In this document: piece after piece, positions 1 to 8,121 of the stretch
How the letters are laid out: each line of letters opens with the position of its first letter
Numbering within the stretch: the stretch's first letter is position 1
Program-made: the position numbers and the translations under genes
Source: Bacteroidota bacterium
GTDB taxonomy: Bacteria > Bacteroidota > Ignavibacteria > SZUA-365
Direction of reading: 5' to 3'
Length of the DNA: 64,000 nucleotides
Assembly (NCBI GenBank): GCA_014860565.1
Contig: JACZJN010000197.1
Location: 1 to 64,000 of the forward strand
Notes under the pieces: generated by a model
Database searches by the model: none
What the model saw: only the letters and a program-made list of their open reading frames with translations
What the model was told of the DNA's origin: nothing

Positions 1-909
1 GGTACACGCAGCATCATCGTGCCCATCACCCGTCCCGCCCAGATCGACATTCATCTCACTGACAAGGCCCTCCTGCCGCCTGTCGGCACGGCCGATGCGC
101 ACCCGCTTTCAGAAGCGATCGCCGCCCGGCTCGATAGCATCCTCCCAGTGCTGCTCTCGGACGAAACAGTGCAGCTCCGCCACGGGGGCATGCATCCCGA
201 CATGCCGCCCTTTCTCGCAAGCGAGGGAAGTGTGTCGCGTCGCGCCCTGCGCTGGTGGTCCGCGCGAACCGATGCGGGAGTTCTGCTCGCATGCCAGATC
301 GTGCATAGCCGGCTGGCGGAGGAAGTCACCACTGCGGCAATACGGAGCACGCGCAATCCGGGAGGCGAAAAGATAGTGCGGCAAGGTCGCGCCGAGGCAG
401 TGTGCCGCGTCATCCTGGTTGATCTGCGGAAGGAAATCCTTCTTTTCGACGACACACTCTCCGTCTCTGCCACGCATGAAACGCACACTCCCGATGCCGC
501 ACCCCCTCCGTTTGAGGAGGACGTGTTCAGCGACGATCTCGCGACGCAGATTGCCTCCGCCATCAAGAACGCCTCGCACCCCGTGTATGACCGGGAGGTC
601 GTGACGTTTCTCGTCGATGATGCTTTTCCCGCGATCGAAACCGCGATAGCGTTCGCCGAGGAGGGCCGCTGGAATCGCGCTGCCGATCTGCTTCGCCGCC
701 TCGCCTCTGAATCAGAGGGGCGTGACGATGCCGACATTCTCTGGTACGACCTCGGACTTGCCCTGCAGTATCAGCAGAATTTCAAGGAGGCGCTCGAGGC
801 GTTCGACGCCGCGATGGCCATCCGTGACCGCAGCCGCTATAAAAATGCGCGCACCACCCTGCTGCGCGTTGAACAAGAATATCTCGACAAAATCCGTGAC
901 CAGAGATAG
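1..909 (+). CDS. TPR-containing hypothetical protein, 5' end probably outside the window
   Basis: The first possible start inside the window is GTG at 19, but the frame stays open to base 1 with plausible coding (ending in the hydrophobic residues SIIVPI), so the gene probably begins upstream; no signal peptide is seen because that part is missing. From the GTG, 296 residues remain. The last ~90 residues form two TPR-like helical hairpins (EEGRWNRAADLLRRL, then LGLALQYQQNFKEALEAF), a protein-interaction fold. The first two thirds I do not recognise; they resemble the conserved N-terminal regions of TPR lipoproteins seen in Bacteroidota. A membrane PP2C phosphatase gene follows 57 bases downstream on the same strand and could be co-transcribed. 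Function unknown; the TPR call is reasonably firm. Confidence 0.7.
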   Translation, partial: GTRSIIVPITRPAQIDIHLTDKALLPPVGTADAHPLSEAIAARLDSILPVLLSDETVQLRHGGMHPDMPPFLASEGSVSRRALRWWSARTDAGVLLACQIVHSRLAEEVTTAAIRSTRNPGGEKIVRQGRAEAVCRVILVDLRKEILLFDDTLSVSATHETHTPDAAPPPFEEDVFSDDLATQIASAIKNASHPVYDREVVTFLVDDAFPAIETAIAFAEEGRWNRAADLLRRLASESEGRDDADILWYDLGLALQYQQNFKEALEAFDAAMAIRDRSRYKNARTTLLRVEQEYLDKIRDQR

Positions 910-966
910 TGCAACAAAGACCACAGGTTTCTGTATACTTCGGAATATCAAAGCAGCGACGACCCG

Positions 967-3513
967 ATGACCGGACTTCCATTTTTCAATTCCAACCTGC
1001 AGTGGACACGCGCGATCTATCTCTTCAGTCTCGCGGCCGTGCTTGTGTTCGGCTCGATCTGGATCGTCCGCTTCGCGTCCATTGTTACCGATGAGAACTG
1101 GTACACCGACATCGACGGCAAGGTGACCATCATCGAGGTGCAGCCCGGCGGCGTTTCCGACCGCGCGGGACTGCGCGTCGGCGATGTGATCACGGCCATC
1201 AACGGCACGCCGGTGCACGATAAGTTCGACGCCAACGACTACCTGCTCCGAAGCCGCGGGGGCACGCCGCTGGTTTATAGCATCATCCGCGGTGAACAGA
1301 AGCTGGTTGTCACGCTTTACCCTGCGGTGTTCGGCTTACCGCTGTTCTATCTTGCGCATATTCTCATCGGAATCGCGTTTATCGGCATCGGCACATGGGT
1401 TTTCCTCCGGCGCACGAAGCAGCCGGAAGCCCGGCTCTATGGCTGGTCCCACCTGAGCATCGGCTTCGCGCTCCTGATATCGCAGAGTTTTTCCTATTGG
1501 TTCTACCCCGATGCGTTTACGTCCATCGGGTTCTATCTCTCACCCCTCAGCTGGGCAATCAGCATCGGCGCCTTCATGCATCTCATGCTGCATTTCCCGG
1601 CACAGCGCTTTGTCAAACCGGTACGGCCTGTCGAAATCACGATGATGTACGCCATGCCCCTCAGCGTGATTTTCATATCGGTACTGCTGGTGAACATCCT
1701 CTCGCTCAAGGGAATCCCGAAAGCTCTGCTGCTCTTCGGCTTCACTGCGCTGACGATCCTCACCGTGCAGGTGCTGCTCCAGCGACGCTACCGGCTCTAT
1801 GAAAGCGTGGAATACCGCGAACGTCTGCCCCTGCCGCGCCTCGCCATCATTATCGGCCTCGCCTTCATTCTCGGTTCGTTGGCCATGACGCATTACACCT
1901 CGTGGCAGGCGGTGTTTCTGCTGGGACTCGCATCCCCGGCACTTTTCTTCGCCACGATCGTCCGCTACCGCATATTTGATCTGTACGTGGTTGTGCGCCG
2001 CGGATCGGTCTATTCCATACTCACCGTCGCGGTGTCGGTTGCGAGTGTTGCCGTGTTCTTCATTCTCCTTTACCTGTTGCCTGCGCAGGATCTGAACCTT
2101 CCTGTCGTGCACATCACGGGTGAACATGTGGAGATTATCCGTCTGCAGACCCTCTCGGAGGAGCAGCGGATGGTTTTCGAAAAACGGCTCTTCCTCACTT
2201 TCGGCGTGTTGATCATCACCATGCTCTGGTGGCTGCATCGCAAGGGAAGAAAAATCCTCGACAACAGATTTTTTCGAGGGTCCTACGATTACAAGCGCGC
2301 GTTGACCACGTTCAGCAAGCTCTCGCACAGTTACGCCGATACCACTCTGCTCGCGCAGGCGGTAGTCAATGATCTTGTGAAGCTGATGTATCTGAAGGGT
2401 GCGGTGTTCGCCATGCGCAACGGACAGGGATATGTTCCCCTCGCGGCCAACAGCCTGCATGTAGATGCGGCATTGCTGCAGTTCGACGAAGCGACGCTGC
2501 AGTCCTTCGACTCGCTTTTCAGCCGGGGGCCTTCGCAGCCGATTGACAACCTTACGCTCAAGGACCGCTTCGCCGCAACGGGCGTGGAATTCATCACCGC
2601 TGTTTCCACCAATTCCCGCGTCGACGCGCTCATCCTTCTCGGAGAGAAGCAGGCCGAGACCAATTTCACGCGGGAAGATGTGGAATTGCTCGACAATCTC
2701 GCGATCAATATCGGCGACGCCCTGATGACGATGCGCTTCTACGAGGGCGCGCGGGACAAGGAGCGCATGCGCAAGGAATTGGAAATCGCACGGCAGATAC
2801 AACTGAGCGCTTTGCCGGAGGCGATCCCCGACCTGCCGGGCATCGACATCGCGGCGGAATCCCTTCCCGCATACGAGGTGGGAGGCGATTTTTATGAGTT
2901 CCTGCCGCGACACGACTCGACCACGTTCGTGATCGGGGATGTCTCGGGCAAGGGCACCTCGGCAGCGATGTACCTCGCGCGCATCCAGGGCATACTCAAG
3001 ACGATCGAATCGTATCAGCCGACGTTGTGGGAATTGTTCGTCCGCCTCAACACGCAGATCTTCGACCACATCGAGAAGCGCAGCTTCGTGACCGTGGCCG
3101 CACTGCGCGTGGAACTGCTGCGCAACGAAGTCACGTTCCTGCGTGCAGGGCATCTGCCGCTGCTGCACTACAACGCGCTCTCACGCGAGGTATCGCTGCA
3201 TCAGCCGCAGGGACTCGCCATTGGGCTCGACCGCCATGCCTTCGCCGAACAGCTGGAGGAGGAAAGAATCTTTGTGCGCGGCGGCGACATCTTTGTCCTG
3301 ATTTCGGATGGCGTGACGGAGGCAGAAAACGAAGCAGGTGAGCAGTTCGGCATGGAAGGTGTGATACGCTGCGTGCGTGAAAATGCCAACGGCACCGCCG
3401 TGCAAATCAAGAACGCGCTGCTCGAATGCGTCAGCGTATGGTCAGGCGCCTGCGAACGCAAGGACGATGTCACGCTGGTCATCATCAAATTTGCCGTGCC
3501 CCATTCCTCCTGA
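967..3513 (+). CDS. Membrane PDZ-GAF-PP2C (SpoIIE/RsbU-type) serine phosphatase
   Basis: 848 residues. After one N-terminal membrane helix comes an extracytoplasmic PDZ domain (about 45-115, with PGGVSDRAGLRVGDVI). About eight more membrane helices follow (about 118-420). A GAF-like domain spans about 440-590, a short helical linker about 595-620, and a PP2C domain about 630-845. The metal and core motifs of SpoIIE-type phosphatases are visible: GGDFYEF, IGDVSGKGTSAAMYLARIQG, RAGHLPLLHYN and LISDGVTEAENEAGEQFG. Such enzymes usually dephosphorylate anti-anti-sigma (STAS) proteins in partner-switching stress pathways; the PDZ and membrane part suggests that an envelope or peptide signal is sensed. 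No anti-sigma or STAS gene lies nearby, so the target is unknown. It lies directly downstream of a TPR gene, and the next gene converges on it 30 bases away. Confidence 0.9.
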   Translation: MTGLPFFNSNLQWTRAIYLFSLAAVLVFGSIWIVRFASIVTDENWYTDIDGKVTIIEVQPGGVSDRAGLRVGDVITAINGTPVHDKFDANDYLLRSRGGTPLVYSIIRGEQKLVVTLYPAVFGLPLFYLAHILIGIAFIGIGTWVFLRRTKQPEARLYGWSHLSIGFALLISQSFSYWFYPDAFTSIGFYLSPLSWAISIGAFMHLMLHFPAQRFVKPVRPVEITMMYAMPLSVIFISVLLVNILSLKGIPKALLLFGFTALTILTVQVLLQRRYRLYESVEYRERLPLPRLAIIIGLAFILGSLAMTHYTSWQAVFLLGLASPALFFATIVRYRIFDLYVVVRRGSVYSILTVAVSVASVAVFFILLYLLPAQDLNLPVVHITGEHVEIIRLQTLSEEQRMVFEKRLFLTFGVLIITMLWWLHRKGRKILDNRFFRGSYDYKRALTTFSKLSHSYADTTLLAQAVVNDLVKLMYLKGAVFAMRNGQGYVPLAANSLHVDAALLQFDEATLQSFDSLFSRGPSQPIDNLTLKDRFAATGVEFITAVSTNSRVDALILLGEKQAETNFTREDVELLDNLAINIGDALMTMRFYEGARDKERMRKELEIARQIQLSALPEAIPDLPGIDIAAESLPAYEVGGDFYEFLPRHDSTTFVIGDVSGKGTSAAMYLARIQGILKTIESYQPTLWELFVRLNTQIFDHIEKRSFVTVAALRVELLRNEVTFLRAGHLPLLHYNALSREVSLHQPQGLAIGLDRHAFAEQLEEERIFVRGGDIFVLISDGVTEAENEAGEQFGMEGVIRCVRENANGTAVQIKNALLECVSVWSGACERKDDVTLVIIKFAVPHSS

Positions 3514-3543
3514 AAACCCTATTCCCATCATTTCATTTTTCCA

Positions 3544-5310
3544 TTATCGCCCGAGGCCGGAGTTCCAGATGTAACGGAGCCGCGCGTCGTTGTAGGTTTT
3601 TTCCACCGTCTCGTACACGGTGATGATCGGAATGTCCCAACCCGTGGTGAGCTTGCGCAGGAAGGGTTCGAGTTCGCTGCGCCGCGCCCGCGCCTCGGTC
3701 ATGTCCTTGCCGAACACCTGGATCTCAAGTTCATATATATGCTGTCGCGGAGCGCTGCGAATCAGATGCAGCATCTGGATAAATGCCTTGGACGTCTCAT
3801 CAACCGCATTCCCCCGTTTGAATATTTCCATGAATACCCACGAGAGGCGCTGCACGGGATTGTAGTTGCTGCGCGGCAGCGGCGTGGGATCGGTGCCGTC
3901 GGGTATGCCGTCGCCGTCGGTGTCCGGATTGCGGGGATCAGTCATCAGGCCGAAATATTCACTGTAATCCGTCGCGCCGTCGTTGTCGGTATCGGGCTTG
4001 CGCGGATCGGTGCCAATACGCACCTCCATCTCGTCCAACAGCCCGTCCACGTCGAAATCGCTGTCGTACGAGCGCAGACCGTAGGCGGTTTCCATGCCGT
4101 CGTCGAGGCCGTCGCCGTCGGTGTCGCGCAGGAGCGGGCTCGAAACGGTCTCCAGTCCGTCGGGCAGGCCGTCGCCGTCAGTGTCGAGGCGCAGGGGATC
4201 GGTGCCATGCGCGTACTCGACGCTGTCGTTCAGACCGTCGTTATCCGTATCCGCGCGCAGGGGATTCGTACCGGTCACGGTTTCCTCGAGGTCGGCGAGA
4301 CCGTCGCTGTCGCTGTCCTTGCGCAGCGGATCGGTGCCCCAGTGCCGCACTTCCTCCCCGTCGCTCAAGCCGTCGTTGTCGGTGTCGGCAAATAGCGGCG
4401 ATGTGCCGATCGCAAGTTCTTCTCCGTCGCGCAGTCCGTCGCCGTCGGTATCCGGATTATCCGGATCGCTTTTGTAGAGATTGCGCTCCTCGCGATTCGA
4501 CAGACCGTCGTAGTCACGATCGCCGTCGGGTTCCGGGAAGGAGTACGTGATCCCGATTCCGGTGGTGAGATAGACATCCGCCCAGTCGCCGGCCCGCAGT
4601 CCGTCGAGGTAATCGGTGAACAGCGGGTGCAGCGTGGCCTGTAGGGTGATGGAGAAATGATCGGTGAGCATGTAATCGAGCATCGCGGTCAGCGGGATGC
4701 CCACGGTCCACTTCCCGTACTTTTCCTGGGGCTTCGGCAACGCGTCGCCATTGGAATTCATGGGCGAGAAATAGGTGAATTCGAGCCCGCCTCCGAGAAA
4801 CAGTTCCGCTTCCGAACCCACGCGCGTCCGCCACAATGCTTCGAGCGTAATCGGCATGGCGAAACTGCGATACACTTCGTTGATACGGATTTGCGAAGTA
4901 TCGAAAACCGAGATCATCTGTCCGTCGGTCTTCCATTGCAGGTCGTAGAACCCGAGTCCCACCATGCCGTAGAGCGTACCGTTGCCCGGACCAAGGTTCC
5001 GGACATACCGGCGCAGCGTCAGCGCCCCGCCGTTCGAAAAGCGTGTATCCGAAAAATCGTCGAGCAGTTTCGTCGCGCTGCCTTCGATACTGAAAATCCA
5101 TTCACGCGGCGTCTGCGGCTCGAGAGTGCGCAGCTGCGTCTCGCGTAGCTGCGTCTCGCGCACCTGCGGCTGCGAGATACCGGCGGGAGTGTCGCCCGTC
5201 TGGGCATATACGCACAGTGAAAGCAGCGGCAGAAGAAAAAGTACGGCAGACAGCACCGTGGACGGACCTGTTGAAAGGCTCTTTGGAAAAATGCAGGGGC
5301 GGATTGTCAT
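3544..5310 (-). CDS. Outer-membrane protein with thrombospondin type-3 calcium-binding repeats
   Basis: 588 residues from the ATG at 5310, which overlaps the stop of the upstream methyltransferase gene in an ATGA; longer upstream starts would lie inside that gene. A signal peptide (hydrophobic AVLFLLPLLSLCVYA, cleavage near AQT) precedes a predicted beta-rich region of about 240 residues, probably an outer-membrane barrel. Ten Asp-rich TSP3-type repeats (DTDGDGLRDGEE and variants) follow and should bind calcium. The last ~100 residues contain a mixed alpha/beta segment in the place an OmpA-like peptidoglycan-binding domain would occupy, but I cannot see its signature with confidence. OmpA-family proteins with TSP3 linkers are common in Gram-negative envelopes; a structural cell-surface role is inferred. 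Confidence 0.8.
   Translation of the reverse strand: MTIRPCIFPKSLSTGPSTVLSAVLFLLPLLSLCVYAQTGDTPAGISQPQVRETQLRETQLRTLEPQTPREWIFSIEGSATKLLDDFSDTRFSNGGALTLRRYVRNLGPGNGTLYGMVGLGFYDLQWKTDGQMISVFDTSQIRINEVYRSFAMPITLEALWRTRVGSEAELFLGGGLEFTYFSPMNSNGDALPKPQEKYGKWTVGIPLTAMLDYMLTDHFSITLQATLHPLFTDYLDGLRAGDWADVYLTTGIGITYSFPEPDGDRDYDGLSNREERNLYKSDPDNPDTDGDGLRDGEELAIGTSPLFADTDNDGLSDGEEVRHWGTDPLRKDSDSDGLADLEETVTGTNPLRADTDNDGLNDSVEYAHGTDPLRLDTDGDGLPDGLETVSSPLLRDTDGDGLDDGMETAYGLRSYDSDFDVDGLLDEMEVRIGTDPRKPDTDNDGATDYSEYFGLMTDPRNPDTDGDGIPDGTDPTPLPRSNYNPVQRLSWVFMEIFKRGNAVDETSKAFIQMLHLIRSAPRQHIYELEIQVFGKDMTEARARRSELEPFLRKLTTGWDIPIITVYETVEKTYNDARLRYIWNSGLGR
3880..4535 (-). repeat. DNA repeat tract encoding ten TSP3 repeats
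   Basis: Imperfect tandem units of about 60-75 bases, with a recurring core read on the plus strand as GTCGCCGTCGGTGTC or close variants. They encode DxDxDGxxD calcium-binding loops alternating with short GTxPL linkers. Spacing is irregular and in frame, so this is protein-level repetition, not a CRISPR array. Confidence 0.85.
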
Positions 5311-6299
5311 GAGCGGCGCTCGTCTGTTGAGGATGATGGAGGAGGTGTCGATGGCTGCTGACGGTAGCGTTCTTCGAACCATGCCTCGATTTCGGCCTTC
5401 TGGAAATCGAGCGTCTCGGGCAGATACTGACGTACCAGTGCCTCGATATGATCAGGCGTCGTCCCACAGCACCCTCCGATGATGCGGGCGCCTTCGTCGA
5501 CCCACGCGCGTGATGCTCGCACGAACCCTTCGACGTCGACGTCCCGGCGGATGGCGTCCTCTCCCAGCGGACCCGGGTGTCCTGTATTCGCATAGCAACC
5601 GCAGGGAACGGGAGAGATCGCGCGCAATGCGTGGAATGCCGGATGCATGTCGCCGGCGGCCACGCAGTTGACTAGAAGCGCGGTGGGACCATGCGGCACG
5701 ACGGCTTCGACGGCCTCAGATAAAGGTTCGCCGGAAAGCAGCACTCCGGTGGCGTCGGTGACGAAGCTCACGGCAAACTCCTTCCCCGTCGCGGCGCAGG
5801 CTTCGGCGACGGCCCGTGCTTCGCGCGCGGTCATCATCGTTTCAGCCAGGAGAAAATCCACCCCGAGCATCGCAAGCAGCGCGGCCTGACGACTGTGCTC
5901 CTCACGCAGTTCAGCGTCGGGAGGAACGTCCTCGGGACGGTAGCAGTCCTCCACCGGGGCCAGTCCACCGGCGATGAGCACGGGACGGGCGGGACGAAAG
6001 CGTTCACGTGCCTCGAAGGCAAATTCTACAGCGCGAAGATTCACTTCCTCCCAACGGTCTTCCATCCCTGCCTTGCGCAGCGCACGGAGATTGCTGCGGA
6101 AGGTGTTCGTGGTGATGATGTCCGCCCCCGCGTTCAGATAATGATAATGGATGTTTCGCACAAGATGCGGCGCGCGCAGGATGGCATTCGCCGACCACAG
6201 CGGCGGAGCGAGGTCGACCTCCTGCCGCAGCAGTTCGGTACCGGTGGCGCCGTCGAGTATGAGAAGTGTTCGTTGTGCGAGGAGCTCGGTGAGCAGCAT
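5307..6299 (-). CDS. Homocysteine S-methyltransferase family protein
   Basis: 330 residues, the usual size for stand-alone zinc-dependent homocysteine S-methyltransferases (BHMT/MmuM/MetH N-terminal fold). Visible are the N-terminal DGATGTELLR substrate loop and the three zinc-ligand cysteines: one in LLVNCVAAG and two in the terminal IIGGCCGTTPDHI. The enzyme moves a methyl group from a donor (S-methylmethionine, betaine or similar) to homocysteine to make methionine in the cytoplasm; the donor cannot be read from the sequence. It lies 39 bases after larE on the same strand, and its stop overlaps the start of the TSP3 outer-membrane protein gene (ATGA), suggesting translational coupling. No Shine-Dalgarno of quality is seen before its ATG. 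Confidence 0.88.
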   Translation of the reverse strand: MLLTELLAQRTLLILDGATGTELLRQEVDLAPPLWSANAILRAPHLVRNIHYHYLNAGADIITTNTFRSNLRALRKAGMEDRWEEVNLRAVEFAFEARERFRPARPVLIAGGLAPVEDCYRPEDVPPDAELREEHSRQAALLAMLGVDFLLAETMMTAREARAVAEACAATGKEFAVSFVTDATGVLLSGEPLSEAVEAVVPHGPTALLVNCVAAGDMHPAFHALRAISPVPCGCYANTGHPGPLGEDAIRRDVDVEGFVRASRAWVDEGARIIGGCCGTTPDHIEALVRQYLPETLDFQKAEIEAWFEERYRQQPSTPPPSSSTDERRS

Positions 6300-6338
6300 G
6301 CTGATCGGATGGTGGTGAAAAAGTGTAGCGAATGCGGG

Positions 6339-7166
6339 TCAGGGATGTCCTGCACTTACGCTGCCGGAGCGGAATGCGCGTTTTTCGACGCTTCGGAAGC
6401 CAAGAGCGGTCAGGGCATCGCTGCATTGGCCAAGGTCGATTGCGTCAAGAAGCGCTGCGTCTATTTCCAGCATGGCGGTATCGCCGGGAAGATGCCGCAC
6501 ACGGAAATTCACGGTCGATGTGAGACGGAAGGCGAGGCGCACGGCCTCTTCTGCCGCCTCGATGCGAAGCAGATGCGCGGCCGTGGCCGGGACGCCGATG
6601 TGCAGGCGCGAACGCAGGCAAGGACTCGCCGCGGCGTCCCAGTTCGGGAGGCCTGCATGGCGCGACAGCATGCGCACGTCTGCCTTCGTAAAGCGCGCGA
6701 GCGGACTTTGAACCATGTGCTCACGCGCCGCCTGCAATCCGACTCTTGTCGGATCGGAAAAGTCGTCGGCATTGGTGCCGTTGTACAGCAAGACATGCTC
6801 CGTATTACTGCTGACATCGTCATACACCGCTTCCATCGCGTCGTAGATGCTGCTCTTGCATACGTAGCAGCTCATGCCGTCATTGGCGATGTACGTCGGG
6901 TCCAGATGCTCCGAAGTTTCCACGAAGCGCAGGGGAATGCCGATATGCGCGGCTAATGCTACCGCGGATTCACGCATCGCTGCTGCGACGGAAGGAGATA
7001 GCGCCATGACGCAGGTGCTGTTCTGCGGAAAAACGTCAAAGACCGCTTTTGCCACGAGACTGCTGTCCACTCCTCCCGAGAATGCGACAAGGTGCTGTGG
7101 AAATTCCTGGCCCCTGGCGGCGATATCGGCGAGCAGGGATTGATACGTGGCGGCGATGTCAGTCAT
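6339..7166 (-). CDS. larE: LarE, ATP-dependent sacrificial sulfur transferase (nickel-pincer cofactor synthesis)
   Basis: 275 residues from the ATG at 7166; this start overlaps the end of larB by 8 bases, and longer upstream frames only read through larB. The PP-loop FSGGVDSS (residues 29-36) binds ATP for adenylation of the pyridinium-biscarboxylate nucleotide. Cys183 in the conserved SPCLRSR segment matches the sulfur-donor position of Lactiplantibacillus LarE. In addition there is a CxxC pair (Cys100, Cys103). LarE proteins with three such cysteines have been reported to carry a [4Fe-4S] cluster and to act catalytically instead of sacrificing their own sulfur; that assignment here is inference. 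It is coupled to larB; larC and larA are not in the window. Confidence 0.88.
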   Translation of the reverse strand: MTDIAATYQSLLADIAARGQEFPQHLVAFSGGVDSSLVAKAVFDVFPQNSTCVMALSPSVAAAMRESAVALAAHIGIPLRFVETSEHLDPTYIANDGMSCYVCKSSIYDAMEAVYDDVSSNTEHVLLYNGTNADDFSDPTRVGLQAAREHMVQSPLARFTKADVRMLSRHAGLPNWDAAASPCLRSRLHIGVPATAAHLLRIEAAEEAVRLAFRLTSTVNFRVRHLPGDTAMLEIDAALLDAIDLGQCSDALTALGFRSVEKRAFRSGSVSAGHP

Positions 7167-7941
7167 GGGATCCGGCCGCGATGAGAGTATTGATGCGATG
7201 CGCCGCCGCAGCAGCGCCGATGCCATTGTCGATATTGACGACAAGGACACCCGGTGCGCAGCTGCCAAGCATGGAGAGCAGTGCGTTGATTCCCCCCTGG
7301 TTGACGCCGTAGCCGGTGGAGGTCGGCACGCCGATGACGGGAATGGAAAGCAGTCCTGCCAGCACCGAGGGCAGCGCGGCTTCCATGCCCGCAACGCAAA
7401 CGCAGACCTGCGCCCGCGCAATGTCGGGCAGCACCGCGAGAAGACGGTCGAGTCCGGCGACGCCCACGTCGGCAAAGCGAACGACACTGCTTCCCGCGAA
7501 AGTGCAGGCAACTTCAATTTCTTCCGCCACCGCCAGATCGGATGTACCGGCGGTCACCAGCGCGATGCGTCCGATCAGCGTTTCCGGAGGCTGCGGTGCG
7601 AACACCGCCGTCGAGGAGCGCTCATAGTAGCGCGCTTCAACCTTTCCTTCGGATAGTGCATCGAATGAATCCTTCGGGAGCCGCGACATGAGAATATTCT
7701 TCCTGTCATGCGCGAGCAACGAGCCAAGAATCCCATGCAGCTCGTCGAGCGTCTTGCCCGGCGCATACACCACTTCGGGGAATCCTGTACGTTCCCTGCG
7801 GGCGAGATCGAGCCGGGCGTAGTCGCCCACCTCGAGATGCCGACGCTGCGCCGCCTCGATCTCCTCCGCGCATTGATCGAGATTCATGCCGCCTTCGGAG
7901 AGCTGCTTCAGCAGCTGCCATATGCTTTGTGAACTGTCCAT
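7159..7941 (-). CDS. larB: LarB, pyridinium-3,5-biscarboxylic acid mononucleotide synthase
   Basis: 260 residues from the ATG at 7941, close to the usual ~250. The N-terminal helical part (IWQLLKQLSEGG, then DLARRERTGFPEVVYAPGKT) is typical of LarB. The C-terminal half is the PurE/AIR-carboxylase-like domain, with glycine-rich segments such as VTAGTSDLAVAEE, CVAGMEAALPSVLAGL, and IGVPTSTGYG. LarB carboxylates and hydrolyses nicotinic acid adenine dinucleotide, the first step towards the nickel-pincer nucleotide used by lactate racemase and related racemases. It is the first gene of a minus-strand run larB-larE-methyltransferase-OMP. The farther in-frame start at 8085 would add about 48 low-similarity residues and is not supported. 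Confidence 0.9.
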   Translation of the reverse strand: MDSSQSIWQLLKQLSEGGMNLDQCAEEIEAAQRRHLEVGDYARLDLARRERTGFPEVVYAPGKTLDELHGILGSLLAHDRKNILMSRLPKDSFDALSEGKVEARYYERSSTAVFAPQPPETLIGRIALVTAGTSDLAVAEEIEVACTFAGSSVVRFADVGVAGLDRLLAVLPDIARAQVCVCVAGMEAALPSVLAGLLSIPVIGVPTSTGYGVNQGGINALLSMLGSCAPGVLVVNIDNGIGAAAAAHRINTLIAAGSHD

Positions 7942-8121
7942 CACCGTAATATAACCGCCCCGGGACACATGCGACAATGCAAAATGCGCCGGGCTTTTCC
8001 CGCGATTCAGCTGAGTTGGCCACAGTTCCCAAGGCAGGCGCTTCTGCCCTTTTCCGTTCTTGGCGCTGCCGGATATTTGCTGCATGTTTGTAGGGAGATT
8101 GTCTCACACTGAAAATGACGC

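Noticed and set aside
1540..3168. 542-codon open frame on the minus strand inside the PP2C phosphatase gene
   Set aside because: Antisense to a gene with complete domain motifs; composition is rich in Arg/His/Gln with no fold, as expected from GC-rich codon bias.
3880..4535. CRISPR-like regular repeats
   Set aside because: Units are in frame, variable, and encode calcium-binding TSP3 loops; there are no unique spacers or cas genes.
7948..7974. Promoter TTGTCG-N18-TATATT for larB
   Set aside because: The -10 would end 6 bases before the ATG, leaving no leader; it is probably chance.
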